DNA of 13,686 bases from positions 1 through 13,686 of the forward strand of contig JAOZSG010000045.1 in assembly GCA_029939785.1 (NCBI GenBank), read 5' to 3'. The stretch is from Fidelibacterota bacterium. GTDB taxonomy: Bacteria; Fidelibacterota; UBA2242; JAFGTP01. Numbering within the stretch: position 1 is the first letter of the stretch; each line of letters begins with the position of its first letter. A program made the position numbers and the translations under genes. A model generated the notes under the pieces. The model was not told the DNA's origin. It did no database searches and saw only the letters and a list, made by a program, of their open reading frames with translations. Below are positions 7,307 through 13,682 of this stretch, in pieces.

Positions 7307-7566
7307 TTAAGGAGGAGTATTCATTTTTGTATAGGTTGTAAGTTTTTCCCCATCAAATCTTACCAGACCGGCATTAGTTCCAATCCAAATATATCCGGAT
7401 GATGATTTTACAAGAGCATTGATGGTGTTTTGAGAGAGTCCATTTTCTCGGTCGTCCAGGATTTTATCAAATATCCTTCATAGATATGATTAAGATTTTG
7501 TCCTATAAGCATTACCGGAATTAAAACGATAAATAACTAAGTTGTAGTATATTTAGAATTAAGCAT
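7307..7566 (-). pseudogene. Decayed N-terminus of a two-component-regulator-propeller (reg_prop) sensor
   Basis: Reading the minus strand from ATG 7566 gives MLNSKYTTT, a TAG at 7539-7537, then in the same frame LFIVLIPVMLIGQ (a signal-peptide core) and NLNHIYEGYLIKSWTTE. Two extra bases in an A-run at 7443-7446 shift the frame, after which NGLSQNTINALVKSSSGYIWIGTNAGLVRFDG follows and the frame ends at MNTPP and TAA (7309-7307). Joined, this reads as 'WTTENGLSQNT...GYIWIGTNAGLVRFDG', the classic first blade of reg_prop beta-propellers found in periplasmic sensor domains of Bacteroidota kinases and diguanylate cyclases. The rest of the propeller and any kinase are absent. Three lesions (nonsense, frameshift, truncation) show a dead gene. 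It accounts for most of the 305-bp gap between the permease and the TetR gene. Confidence 0.8.
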
Positions 7567-7569
7567 ATT

Positions 7570-7588
7570 AAAAATTATTAAGTAATAA
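7570..7588 (-). terminator. Weak AT-only hairpin with T-tract after the TetR gene
   Basis: On the minus strand TTATTA-CT-TAATAA (7588-7575) is a perfect 6-bp inverted repeat, followed by TTTTT (7574-7570), beginning 2 bp after the TetR stop codon. All stem pairs are A-T, so it would be a weak terminator at best. Confidence 0.3.
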
Positions 7589-7590
7589 AA

Positions 7591-8190
7591 TTAACCCCAC
7601 AGCCATGCTTTTAACATTTGTTTAATTACTTTTTCTATTCTTCCCCAGCCTTTTTCTGAATTAAGTTCAATACCACTAATAATATCAACAGTATCTTTTT
7701 TTAAAGACAGATAATAAATTGCAGAAGTAATTATTATGTAAAAAGCTTCTACATCTCGTCCCTTTAATAATAAAGGAAGTTTGCTTTTCACTTCTTTAAT
7801 AAATAGTTTTGCAGACTCGTTTCGTCTTTGTGATATTTCTTCTGTAATTTGATTACGATCATTTAATTCCCAACGAATCATTTGACGGAGAATCCTGTCT
7901 TCTTTTAATTGTTCTACCTGATCTCTAATAAATTCCATAATTAATTTATCAACATGTTTTTCATCGCTTAAAAAATGAGTATCCCAAAAATCATGTTGAT
8001 CGATATATTTTTTGTGGAGACCTTCCCATCCTCCAAAATAACGGTAAATCAATACTTTAGAATATCCACTTCGTTTGGCAACAAGATTAATTCCGGTTTG
8101 TTCAAATCCTTTTTCCATAACTTCTTCATGATATGCTTCTAAAATCTTTTGTTCTGTCGTTTTTCTGTTTCTTTTGGTTTGGTTTTCCAT
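7591..8190 (-). CDS. TetR-family transcriptional regulator
   Basis: This 199-aa one-component DNA-binding regulator has the TetR N-terminal domain at about residues 12-58: KILEAYHEEVMEKGFEQTG, then the helix-turn-helix INLVAKRSGYSKVLIYRYF (34-52) with the family's 'YRYF' recognition-helix end. The all-helical C-terminal part (60-199) would bind a ligand and dimerise, but its ligand cannot be inferred. Length is normal for the family. The ATG at 8190 has GGAG 7 bp upstream. A 20-bp inverted repeat lies 19 bp upstream of the start (8209-8228), suggesting autoregulation. It is divergent from the response regulator with a 138-bp shared spacer, so it might also affect that operon. Confidence 0.88.
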   Translation of the reverse strand: MENQTKRNRKTTEQKILEAYHEEVMEKGFEQTGINLVAKRSGYSKVLIYRYFGGWEGLHKKYIDQHDFWDTHFLSDEKHVDKLIMEFIRDQVEQLKEDRILRQMIRWELNDRNQITEEISQRRNESAKLFIKEVKSKLPLLLKGRDVEAFYIIITSAIYYLSLKKDTVDIISGIELNSEKGWGRIEKVIKQMLKAWLWG

Positions 8191-8208
8191 GACATTACTC
8201 CATATTTA

Positions 8209-8228
8209 TTGTGACTCAACAGTAACAA
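8209..8228. promoter_or_regulatory. 20-bp inverted repeat, candidate TetR operator
   Basis: TTGTGACT (8209-8216) and AGTAACAA (8221-8228) are inverted repeats matching at 7 of 8 positions around a 4-bp CAAC spacer. Size and symmetry fit TetR-family operators, and the site lies between the tetR-like start and its presumed promoter. No second copy was seen in the window, so the likely target is the regulator's own gene, or the divergent response-regulator operon. Confidence 0.5.
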
Positions 8229-8295
8229 GCTACATATATTTCTTTATTATTGCAAACGTGTAGTTAATTTTTTGTCAGATAAATTCAAAGAATAG

Positions 8296-8323
8296 AATTT
8301 CTACAGATTTTTATATTATATTA
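8296..8323 (+). promoter_or_regulatory. Response-regulator promoter with element shared with the receptor gene
   Basis: AATTTCTACAG (8296-8306) is followed after nine bases by TTATATTA (8316-8323). The same two words at the same spacing occur upstream of the receptor gene (10347-10374). The first word is a candidate binding site of the response regulator, and the second contains a -10-like TATATT. The -10-like box ends 5 bp before the ATG at 8329 and there is no Shine-Dalgarno sequence, so transcription may start at or next to the ATG. Confidence 0.5.
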
Positions 8324-8328
8324 GTTAT

Positions 8329-9018
8329 ATGAAAATTTTATTAGTAGAAGACAACAGGGAATTATCAAAAGACATAGTACAACTATTAGAAGAAAAATAT
8401 TTTATAGTTGAATCAACAATTACAGTAGCTGATGCCATTGAAAAACTTAACAGCTATAAATATAATCTTGTAATTGTTGATATTGGATTACCAGATGGTT
8501 CGGGAATGGATGTGATAAAAGAGATAAAGTCTAAGCGTTTGAACTCGGGAATTTTGATTCTTACAGCCAGAAATTCAATAGCAGATAAAGTTCAGGGTCT
8601 GGATCTTGGTGCAGATGATTACATTACCAAGCCTTTTCACTCAGCAGAATTGATAGCCAGAGTTAAAGCTATTGTTCGAAGATTTGCACCTGATAATAAT
8701 GATGTTTTACAGTTTGAAGAAATTATCGTAAATATGCAAAATAACAGTCTAAAAGTAAATAATCGTGAGTTAGTGCTTACGCGTAAAGAATTTGATTTAC
8801 TTGTATATTTTCTTTTTAATGTAAGACGATTGTTAACCAAAGAAAGTATTGCGGAACATTTGTGGGGTGATCATATTGATCAGGCAGACAGTTTTGATTT
8901 TGTTTATAATCACATTAAAAATCTTAGAAAAAAACTTATGAATGCAGGATGTCGGGACTATATTAAAGCTAAATATGGAATGGGTTATATTTTTGGGAAC
9001 AACCATGAGGAAAAATGA
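8329..9018 (+). CDS. OmpR/PhoB-family response regulator
   Basis: This 229-aa DNA-binding response regulator has a receiver domain (1-118) with the acidic pair Glu7-Asp8, phospho-acceptor Asp51 (VIVDIGLPDGSG), switch Thr79 (ILTAR) and Lys101 (DDYITKPF). The C-terminal winged helix (about 126-224) has the OmpR features LTRKEFDLLVYF, the HLWGD loop, the recognition helix DFVYNHIKNLRKKL, and the wing ending YIKAKYGMGYIF. All receiver residues needed for phosphorylation are present. The kinase start overlaps its stop (ATGA), so the two are translated together. The promoter element is shared with the receptor gene, suggesting autoregulation and control of the receptor. The start is fixed by the receiver's beta-1 strand (MKILLVEDN). 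Confidence 0.95.
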   Translation: MKILLVEDNRELSKDIVQLLEEKYFIVESTITVADAIEKLNSYKYNLVIVDIGLPDGSGMDVIKEIKSKRLNSGILILTARNSIADKVQGLDLGADDYITKPFHSAELIARVKAIVRRFAPDNNDVLQFEEIIVNMQNNSLKVNNRELVLTRKEFDLLVYFLFNVRRLLTKESIAEHLWGDHIDQADSFDFVYNHIKNLRKKLMNAGCRDYIKAKYGMGYIFGNNHEEK

Positions 9019-10295
9019 ATAAAAAACAATTTCGATTATTGTCTAAAGCAATGTTAATATTTTTTGTTTTTATAATTATCGCATTTTCAGTGAGTATATT
9101 TTATCTTGTTCATGCTATGGATATATTTATAGAAAAAGATTTGGAGCATAGTTTCAAAAAAAGTGAATTCAGATTATCGAGTTATATACAAAAACATCAC
9201 ACGCTACCAAGAGTGCCTGAACATATAAAAATTACATTATTACAAGATACAACAATTATTAATTATTCCATTGAGTACAAAGATACAGTTATGTTGAGTT
9301 TTCGATCAAACCAGGAAGAAACATTCAGAAAGAAAACATTTATCCGAAAAATTGATAATAACTTTTATCGATTTGAGTTGGTGAAACATTTAGAGGATTT
9401 TTTAAAACTACGAGCTGTAATATTCAGATCAATTTTTTATGCATTTGCATTGTTAATGTTCGGTGTGTTAATATTTAATTATTTGTTATCCGGAATGTTA
9501 TTTAAACCCTTTTATTTAATTATTGAAGAAATGCAAAAATTCCGAATTGGAACAAACTCTCAACGGCAAAATATAAATTCTTCGACAATAGAATTCAGAG
9601 AACTTGAAAATATGGTTGTTGAAATGACAAACAGAATCAACAAAGATTTCCAAAATCTTAAAGAATACACAGAAAATATGTCCCATGAACTTCAGACACC
9701 GCTTACAATTATAAGGAATAAATTAGAAAAATTAATGGCTGATGAAATAGTCATGGACAAACAGTCTCGGAGTATTAAGTCTATTTATAATGAAATTAAT
9801 CATCTGTCAAACCTTGGTAAAACTCTTAATTTATTAACAAAAATTGAAAATGGAGAATTTCAGCAAACTAAAACGATACATACAAAATTCGTTATTGAAA
9901 AACATTTGGAATCTGTTCAGGAGTTAGCAAGTTTAAAAAACATAGATATTCAAACGGATATTAGTGAAGAACATACAATAAACATGGATCCGTTTTTGTT
10001 TGATATAGTGATAAAAAATCTTATTCGAAATAGTATTCGTTATGGAACGAATGAAGGTCCAATTACTATTCATGCAGACAAAAGCGAATTAATTATTGGT
10101 AATTTTGGACAAGAACTAAAGTTTCCTTCAAACCAAATTTTTAGCAGATTCCGAAAATTAGATCAAAACCCGGGTTCTCTTGGTCTGGGATTGGCGATTG
10201 TTAAAAAAATATGTGATTTGAATAATTTAACTATTTCATATAATTACTCAGATAATCAACATTGGTTTGTGATAAATTCGGTAGAGGTTGTGTAA
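9015..10295 (+). CDS. Membrane sensor histidine kinase (partner of the response regulator)
   Basis: This 426-aa inner-membrane kinase has TM1 at about 12-33, a small periplasmic sensor region of about 100 residues (34-135), TM2 at about 136-160, and a linker leading to the dimerisation domain. The H-box ENMSHELQTPLT gives phospho-acceptor His224. The ATPase domain has the N-box IVIKNLIRNSIRYG (331-344; Asn335 and Asn339) and the G2-box GSLGLGLAIVKKIC (387-400). The G1 region is IIGNFGQEL (360-368), where the classical D-x-G-x-G is replaced by N-x-G; this is common in Bacteroidota kinases of this type and need not mean inactivity. The C-terminus (NNLTISYNYSDNQHWFVI) also fits that subgroup. 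No HAMP or PAS domain is obvious. It overlaps the response regulator by 4 bp, and the receptor gene follows 108 bp later. Confidence 0.93.
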   Translation: MNKKQFRLLSKAMLIFFVFIIIAFSVSIFYLVHAMDIFIEKDLEHSFKKSEFRLSSYIQKHHTLPRVPEHIKITLLQDTTIINYSIEYKDTVMLSFRSNQEETFRKKTFIRKIDNNFYRFELVKHLEDFLKLRAVIFRSIFYAFALLMFGVLIFNYLLSGMLFKPFYLIIEEMQKFRIGTNSQRQNINSSTIEFRELENMVVEMTNRINKDFQNLKEYTENMSHELQTPLTIIRNKLEKLMADEIVMDKQSRSIKSIYNEINHLSNLGKTLNLLTKIENGEFQQTKTIHTKFVIEKHLESVQELASLKNIDIQTDISEEHTINMDPFLFDIVIKNLIRNSIRYGTNEGPITIHADKSELIIGNFGQELKFPSNQIFSRFRKLDQNPGSLGLGLAIVKKICDLNNLTISYNYSDNQHWFVINSVEVV

Positions 10296-10340
10296 AAAAC
10301 AATCTCTCTATAACTGATAATTATTATATCTAACCATATA

Positions 10341-10374
10341 CTACAAAATTTCTACAGTTTTGATAGTTATATTA
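10341..10374 (+). promoter_or_regulatory. Receptor promoter: CTACA direct repeat plus -10-like box
   Basis: CTACA occurs at 10341-10345 and 10352-10356, an 11-bp period typical of tandem sites bound by OmpR-family regulators. The second copy is part of AATTTCTACAG (10347-10357), which with TTATATTA (10367-10374) repeats the layout of the response-regulator promoter without gaps. Transcription would start near 10380, leaving a short leader containing GGAGA (10392-10396), 7 bp before the receptor ATG. Confidence 0.5.
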
Positions 10375-10403
10375 CCACCGAACTTAAATTTGGAGAATTG
10401 AAT

Positions 10404-12869
10404 ATGTATAAAAAAATTTTATTTGTCACTATCTTAATGAGTGTTTTTTCATTATTAAACGCACAAAACCGTGGAGGTGGACGCGGACAAATGAATCCGG
10501 CAATGATGGCTGCGGATATTACAATCATCGGGCATGTTTATAACAAATCTAATAATAAACCTGTTGAGTATGCTAATATTATTTTATTCAAAATGAAGGA
10601 CAGTACACAGGTTAATGGTAATGTGACAGATGTAAATGGGACTTTTCAAATTACGAAAGTTCGTCCGGGAAGATATTTCATGGATGTTCAATTCATGGGA
10701 TTTGCAAAAAAGCGAATAAATAATCTAAAAATAAGACCTGATAAGAAACTTGTTGAAATTGGAGAAATCTTTTTGGAGCAAAATATTCTCGATATGGACA
10801 AAGTTGAGGTTGAGGCTGACAGAGTTACAGTTTCTTTTCAGATTGACAAAAAAGTTGTGAATGTTGGTAGAGATGCTGTATCAGCTTCCGGAACTGCTGT
10901 AGATGTGCTGGAAAATGTTCCGTCTGTATCAGTAGATATTGAAGGAAATGTATCTTTAAGGGGAAGTGAAAATTTTACAGTTTTGATAGATGGAAGACCA
11001 ACCATCCTGGAACCCAATGATATTTTGCAGCAATTACCAGCATCAAAAATAGAGAATATTGAAATAATCACAAATCCTTCTGCAAAATTTGACCCTGATG
11101 GAGTTGCGGGAATATTAAATGTAATTATGAAAAAAAGTAAATTTGAAGGAATCAGTGGAATAATAAATACAAATATAGGTTTACATAATAAATATGGTGC
11201 AGATGGTCTTATAAGTTATAGAAATCATAAGTATTCTGCTTTTTTAAGTCTTGATTATAACCATCGTGAATTTACTGGTGAACGAAAATTTGATAGAAGA
11301 ACAACCAATCTCTCCGGAAACACTTTTTATACAAATTCCATTGGAGATGTGAAAATGAACATGGAACCATATTCGATCCGTACTGGATTTGATTTGTTTT
11401 TAACACCAAAAGATGTATTGAGTGTTGCAGGTACTTTTGGCAATCAAACACGGGAAAGAAAATTTCTTCAGGAAACTCAGGATTCATCTAGCTTTACAAA
11501 TGTTTCCAATAAATATAATAGCATTGATATCAGTAAGCGTGGTGGGAACTATTATTCTTTTAATATTGACTATCAACACAAGTTTAATGAAACAGGACAT
11601 GAACTATTGGGTATGATTACCATGAATAATAGTGATGGTGATGAAGAGGCTGTTAATTTACAGATGAATTCCGAAGGTACGATAGAGAATAGTCAAAAAT
11701 CAACAGAATCCGGACCGTCTAATGATTTTCGGATAAAGTTTGATTATACACTTCCTATTAATGAAACAAATAAATTTGAATCCGGAATTCAGAGCCGCAT
11801 TGGAAGGTCAGATGAAGATAATAAAGTTTATTATTATAATGATATAACAGAAGACTATGATTTTAAGAATGATTACAGTCATTCAACAATTTATAAAAAT
11901 AATATTCATGCACTTTATTCTATGTATTCATTTCAAACCGAAAAACTTGGTTTTAAGGGAGGTTTAAGAGGAGAATATACAGATCGTTTAATTGAACTTG
12001 CAAAGGAAGATGTCAAATTTGCTATTGATCGTTTTGATATTTTTCCTACAGCCCATTTGTCATGGCAACAGACTGAAAAAACGCAGTTTATGGGTAGTTA
12101 TGCAAGGCGAATACAAAGGGCAAGAGGATATTGGTTGGAACCATTTATTACATGGGGAGATGCTTACAATGTAAGAATGGGAAATCCGGGAATCAAACCT
12201 CAATATATTGATTCCTATGAACTTTCTTTTATGCAATATCTTGGTAAAAATATGCTGTCTGTCGAAGCATTTCGTAAAATTAATAACAATAAAGTTGAAA
12301 GAGTACAAACAGTTTATGAAGAAGCCGAAGATGTTGTATTACACACTGTTGCAAATGTTGGGAAAGATTATACAACAGGAACTGAATTTATGTTTCGTTT
12401 GAATTCTCTGAAATGGCTTAGTTTAAGTTGTATGGGTAGTTTGTATGAGTATAAAATCAAAGGTGAATTCAATGATATTAAATTTGATAACGAAAGTATA
12501 AATTGGAGTTTGAAATTTAATAGTGAGGTGAAATTTAAAACAAACACACAAGTACAGATTAACTCAAATTATCATAGCCCCACAGTTACATCACTGGGAG
12601 AGAGAAAGGGTCACTTTTCTATTAATCTTGCTATCAAACAGCAGTTTATGAAACGTGCATTATCAGCAACGCTCCAGGTTCGGGATATTTTTGGAACGGC
12701 AAAACATGATTTCACAACAGAAACTGATAGATTATATAGCCATTACAGGATGCAGCGTGAATCTCCAATAATAATGTTAAATCTCCGATATAATTTTAAT
12801 AATTACAGAGAAACAAAGAAGAAAAGTCGAGATGACAATGGTTATAACGATGAAGATAATGATTTTTAA
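10404..12869 (+). CDS. TonB-dependent-type outer-membrane beta-barrel receptor
   Basis: This 821-aa outer-membrane protein begins with a signal peptide, MYKKILFVTILMSVFSLLNA-Q. A Gly/Arg linker (NRGGGRGQ, 22-29) follows, then a carboxypeptidase-like regulatory domain (about 38-125: IIGHVYNKSNNKPVEYANI, VTDVNGTFQITKVRPGRY). The plug is at about 150-245, with VLENVPSVSVDIEGNVSLRG, FTVLIDGRP and IENIEIITNPSAKFDPDGVA. The remainder (246-821) is barrel strands rich in alternating aromatic residues, of the 'outer membrane beta-barrel family' type, ending in an acidic tail with terminal Phe. No SusD-like partner or clear TonB box is visible, so the cargo is unknown and a signalling or export role is possible. 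The frame is open to a TTG at 10398, but ATG 10404 with GGAGA 7 bp upstream is the better start. It is probably controlled by the adjacent two-component pair. Confidence 0.92.
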   Translation: MYKKILFVTILMSVFSLLNAQNRGGGRGQMNPAMMAADITIIGHVYNKSNNKPVEYANIILFKMKDSTQVNGNVTDVNGTFQITKVRPGRYFMDVQFMGFAKKRINNLKIRPDKKLVEIGEIFLEQNILDMDKVEVEADRVTVSFQIDKKVVNVGRDAVSASGTAVDVLENVPSVSVDIEGNVSLRGSENFTVLIDGRPTILEPNDILQQLPASKIENIEIITNPSAKFDPDGVAGILNVIMKKSKFEGISGIINTNIGLHNKYGADGLISYRNHKYSAFLSLDYNHREFTGERKFDRRTTNLSGNTFYTNSIGDVKMNMEPYSIRTGFDLFLTPKDVLSVAGTFGNQTRERKFLQETQDSSSFTNVSNKYNSIDISKRGGNYYSFNIDYQHKFNETGHELLGMITMNNSDGDEEAVNLQMNSEGTIENSQKSTESGPSNDFRIKFDYTLPINETNKFESGIQSRIGRSDEDNKVYYYNDITEDYDFKNDYSHSTIYKNNIHALYSMYSFQTEKLGFKGGLRGEYTDRLIELAKEDVKFAIDRFDIFPTAHLSWQQTEKTQFMGSYARRIQRARGYWLEPFITWGDAYNVRMGNPGIKPQYIDSYELSFMQYLGKNMLSVEAFRKINNNKVERVQTVYEEAEDVVLHTVANVGKDYTTGTEFMFRLNSLKWLSLSCMGSLYEYKIKGEFNDIKFDNESINWSLKFNSEVKFKTNTQVQINSNYHSPTVTSLGERKGHFSINLAIKQQFMKRALSATLQVRDIFGTAKHDFTTETDRLYSHYRMQRESPIIMLNLRYNFNNYRETKKKSRDDNGYNDEDNDF

Positions 12870-12896
12870 TGTTATAAAAATAAACAGTTACAATAA

Positions 12897-12947
12897 ATTC
12901 AAGACTCGAGTTAAGAATGCGAAGCAAACTTGACTTGAGAATTGAAT
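12897..12947. repeat. 51-nt imperfect inverted repeat downstream of the receptor gene
   Basis: ATTCAA (12897-12902) pairs with TTGAAT (12942-12947). After a 2x2 mismatch, CTCGAGTTAAG (12905-12915) pairs with CTTGACTTGAG (12929-12939) along all 11 positions if two G-U wobbles are allowed. The 13-nt loop contains GCGAAGC, itself able to form a tiny hairpin. It starts 27 bp after the receptor stop. No T-run follows, so it is not a standard intrinsic terminator, but it could protect or attenuate the 3' end of the transcript, or be a repeat element. Confidence 0.6.
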
Positions 12948-13050
12948 GATCACGGTTCGTTTTATGGAGTATACTTAATAGCTTTAACCTATTTTCAGCT
13001 AAACAAAGTAAGCCAATCAGTCAAAGGCCAGTCGGTTGCCTGATCTATGA

Positions 13051-13105
13051 CCGGATCTACGAATAGGTTTCAGGCGAATTCGAAGTTCAAATCTATCTGA
13101 TCCGG
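13051..13105. repeat. 55-nt multi-segment hairpin (three stacked stems)
   Basis: Nested inverted repeats occur in order: CCGGATC (13051-13057) with GATCCGG (13099-13105), ATAGGTTT (13063-13070) with AAATCTAT (13089-13096, one G-U), and GAATT (13076-13080) with AGTTC (13084-13088, one G-U) around a CGA loop. Small internal loops separate the stems. Just upstream, ATCAG (13016-13020) can pair with CTGAT (13040-13044). The arrangement suggests a folded RNA or a mobile structured repeat; its role is unknown. Confidence 0.5.
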
Positions 13106-13125
13106 CTAATCTCTGTTCTATTGTA

Positions 13126-13142
13126 TAACTACTTCGTAGTTA
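13126..13142. repeat. 17-bp perfect palindrome with TTC loop; partial copy at 13404-13416
   Basis: TAACTAC-TTC-GTAGTTA is a perfect 7-bp inverted repeat with a 3-nt loop. TAACCACTTCGTA at 13404-13416 matches its first 13 bases with one change but lacks the right arm, so it looks like a degenerate second copy 278 bp away. Confidence 0.6.
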
Positions 13143-13192
13143 GGTTTATTGTATTTTTTTTCATGGATTTCATCTACGGCTATTCAAATTCA

Positions 13193-13205
13193 AGTCCTCC
13201 GGACT
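13193..13205. repeat. 13-bp palindrome with TCC loop
   Basis: AGTCC-TCC-GGACT has 5-bp arms and a 3-nt loop, the same geometry as the other small palindromes in this region (13126-13142, 13616-13628). One such hairpin alone could be chance; the recurrence of the geometry is the reason for listing it. Confidence 0.4.
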
Positions 13206-13276
13206 AAACCTGAAAAAACAACCCGGATAAAAGCATTTGCAAAAGAATGCCTCTCGATTATCTTCTCGTTCTCAAA

Positions 13277-13332
13277 GCCCTCTTTGGAAACGCTCCCTAT
13301 AGGAAAATCACACAGCCCGCCCTCTTTGGGAA
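13277..13332. repeat. Direct repeat pair of about 13 bp (GCCCTCTTTGG)
   Basis: GCCCTCTTTGGAA (13277-13289) and GCCCTCTTTGGGAA (13319-13332) are near-identical direct repeats 42 bp apart. Between them lies the small palindrome CCTATAGG (13296-13303). The pair is GC-rich compared with the surrounding genome and lies in the gene-free region; no function is evident. Confidence 0.5.
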
Positions 13333-13465
13333 TGACACTTTTAGGGATGAATATTGTAAAATATCACATCAGTTTTATCAAAGGTCTATAAAAAACTACA
13401 TAGTAACCACTTCGTATCCTTAATGGATTTGGTGTAAATTATATTGTTCTGGTTTTGATAGTATC

Positions 13466-13479
13466 GTACCTAAAGGCAC
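13466..13479. repeat. Degenerate inverted copy of the GCACC/GGTGC palindrome
   Basis: GTACC-TAAA-GGCAC resembles the reverse complement of the 13669-13682 palindrome (GCACC-TAAA-GGTGC when read on the minus strand), differing at three of 14 positions. It lies about 140 bp before the better-preserved pair, suggesting an older or drifting copy in the opposite orientation. Confidence 0.4.
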
Positions 13480-13615
13480 TTGGTTTTTGTGTGTGGTTGA
13501 ATGTTATTACAAATAGCGTTGTTATTCTGTGGCTATAAGAAAACAATATGTTAATTGCCAAAACATCCGAGATTTTTGACTATTTGTTTAAGATTGGAAC
13601 TATGTAATTTTTCAA

Positions 13616-13682
13616 GCACCATAGGTGCATCCCTATTTGTAGAAAAATTGATTATCTAATGTATTAAAGCACCTTTAGGTGC
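13616..13682. repeat. Start of a palindromic repeat array (two units, cut by window end)
   Basis: GCACC-ATA-GGTGC (13616-13628) and GCACCT-TT-AGGTGC (13669-13682) are perfect short palindromes, each preceded by AA, 53 bp apart. The AT-rich spacer contains TTTGTAGAAAAA. The second copy ends 4 bp before the window edge, so the array may continue. From general knowledge, similar GCACC...GGTGC plus TTTGTAGAAAA intergenic repeats occur in Bacteroidota-type genomes; I did not verify this. Confidence 0.6.

Noticed and set aside
9015..10295. Inactive histidine kinase because the classical G1 box is missing
   Set aside because: The N-x-G form of the G1 region is common in this kinase subgroup, and the H, N and G2 boxes are intact.
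10404..12869. SusC-type polysaccharide-utilisation locus
   Set aside because: There is no SusD-like gene or glycoside hydrolase nearby, and at 821 aa the receptor is shorter than typical SusC proteins; it fits the two-component-linked barrel family better.
13126..13148. Integron attC-like site (GTTAGGT after a palindrome)
   Set aside because: The right end resembles an R' box, but the matching R'' and L boxes are missing, and no integrase or gene cassettes are near.
13149..13391. 80-codon open frame on the plus strand in the 3' intergenic region
   Set aside because: It needs a TTG start, has no ribosome-binding site, crosses the hairpins and direct repeats, and the translation is low-complexity (repeated Ser/Pro/Leu-Gly-Met pieces) with no domain character.
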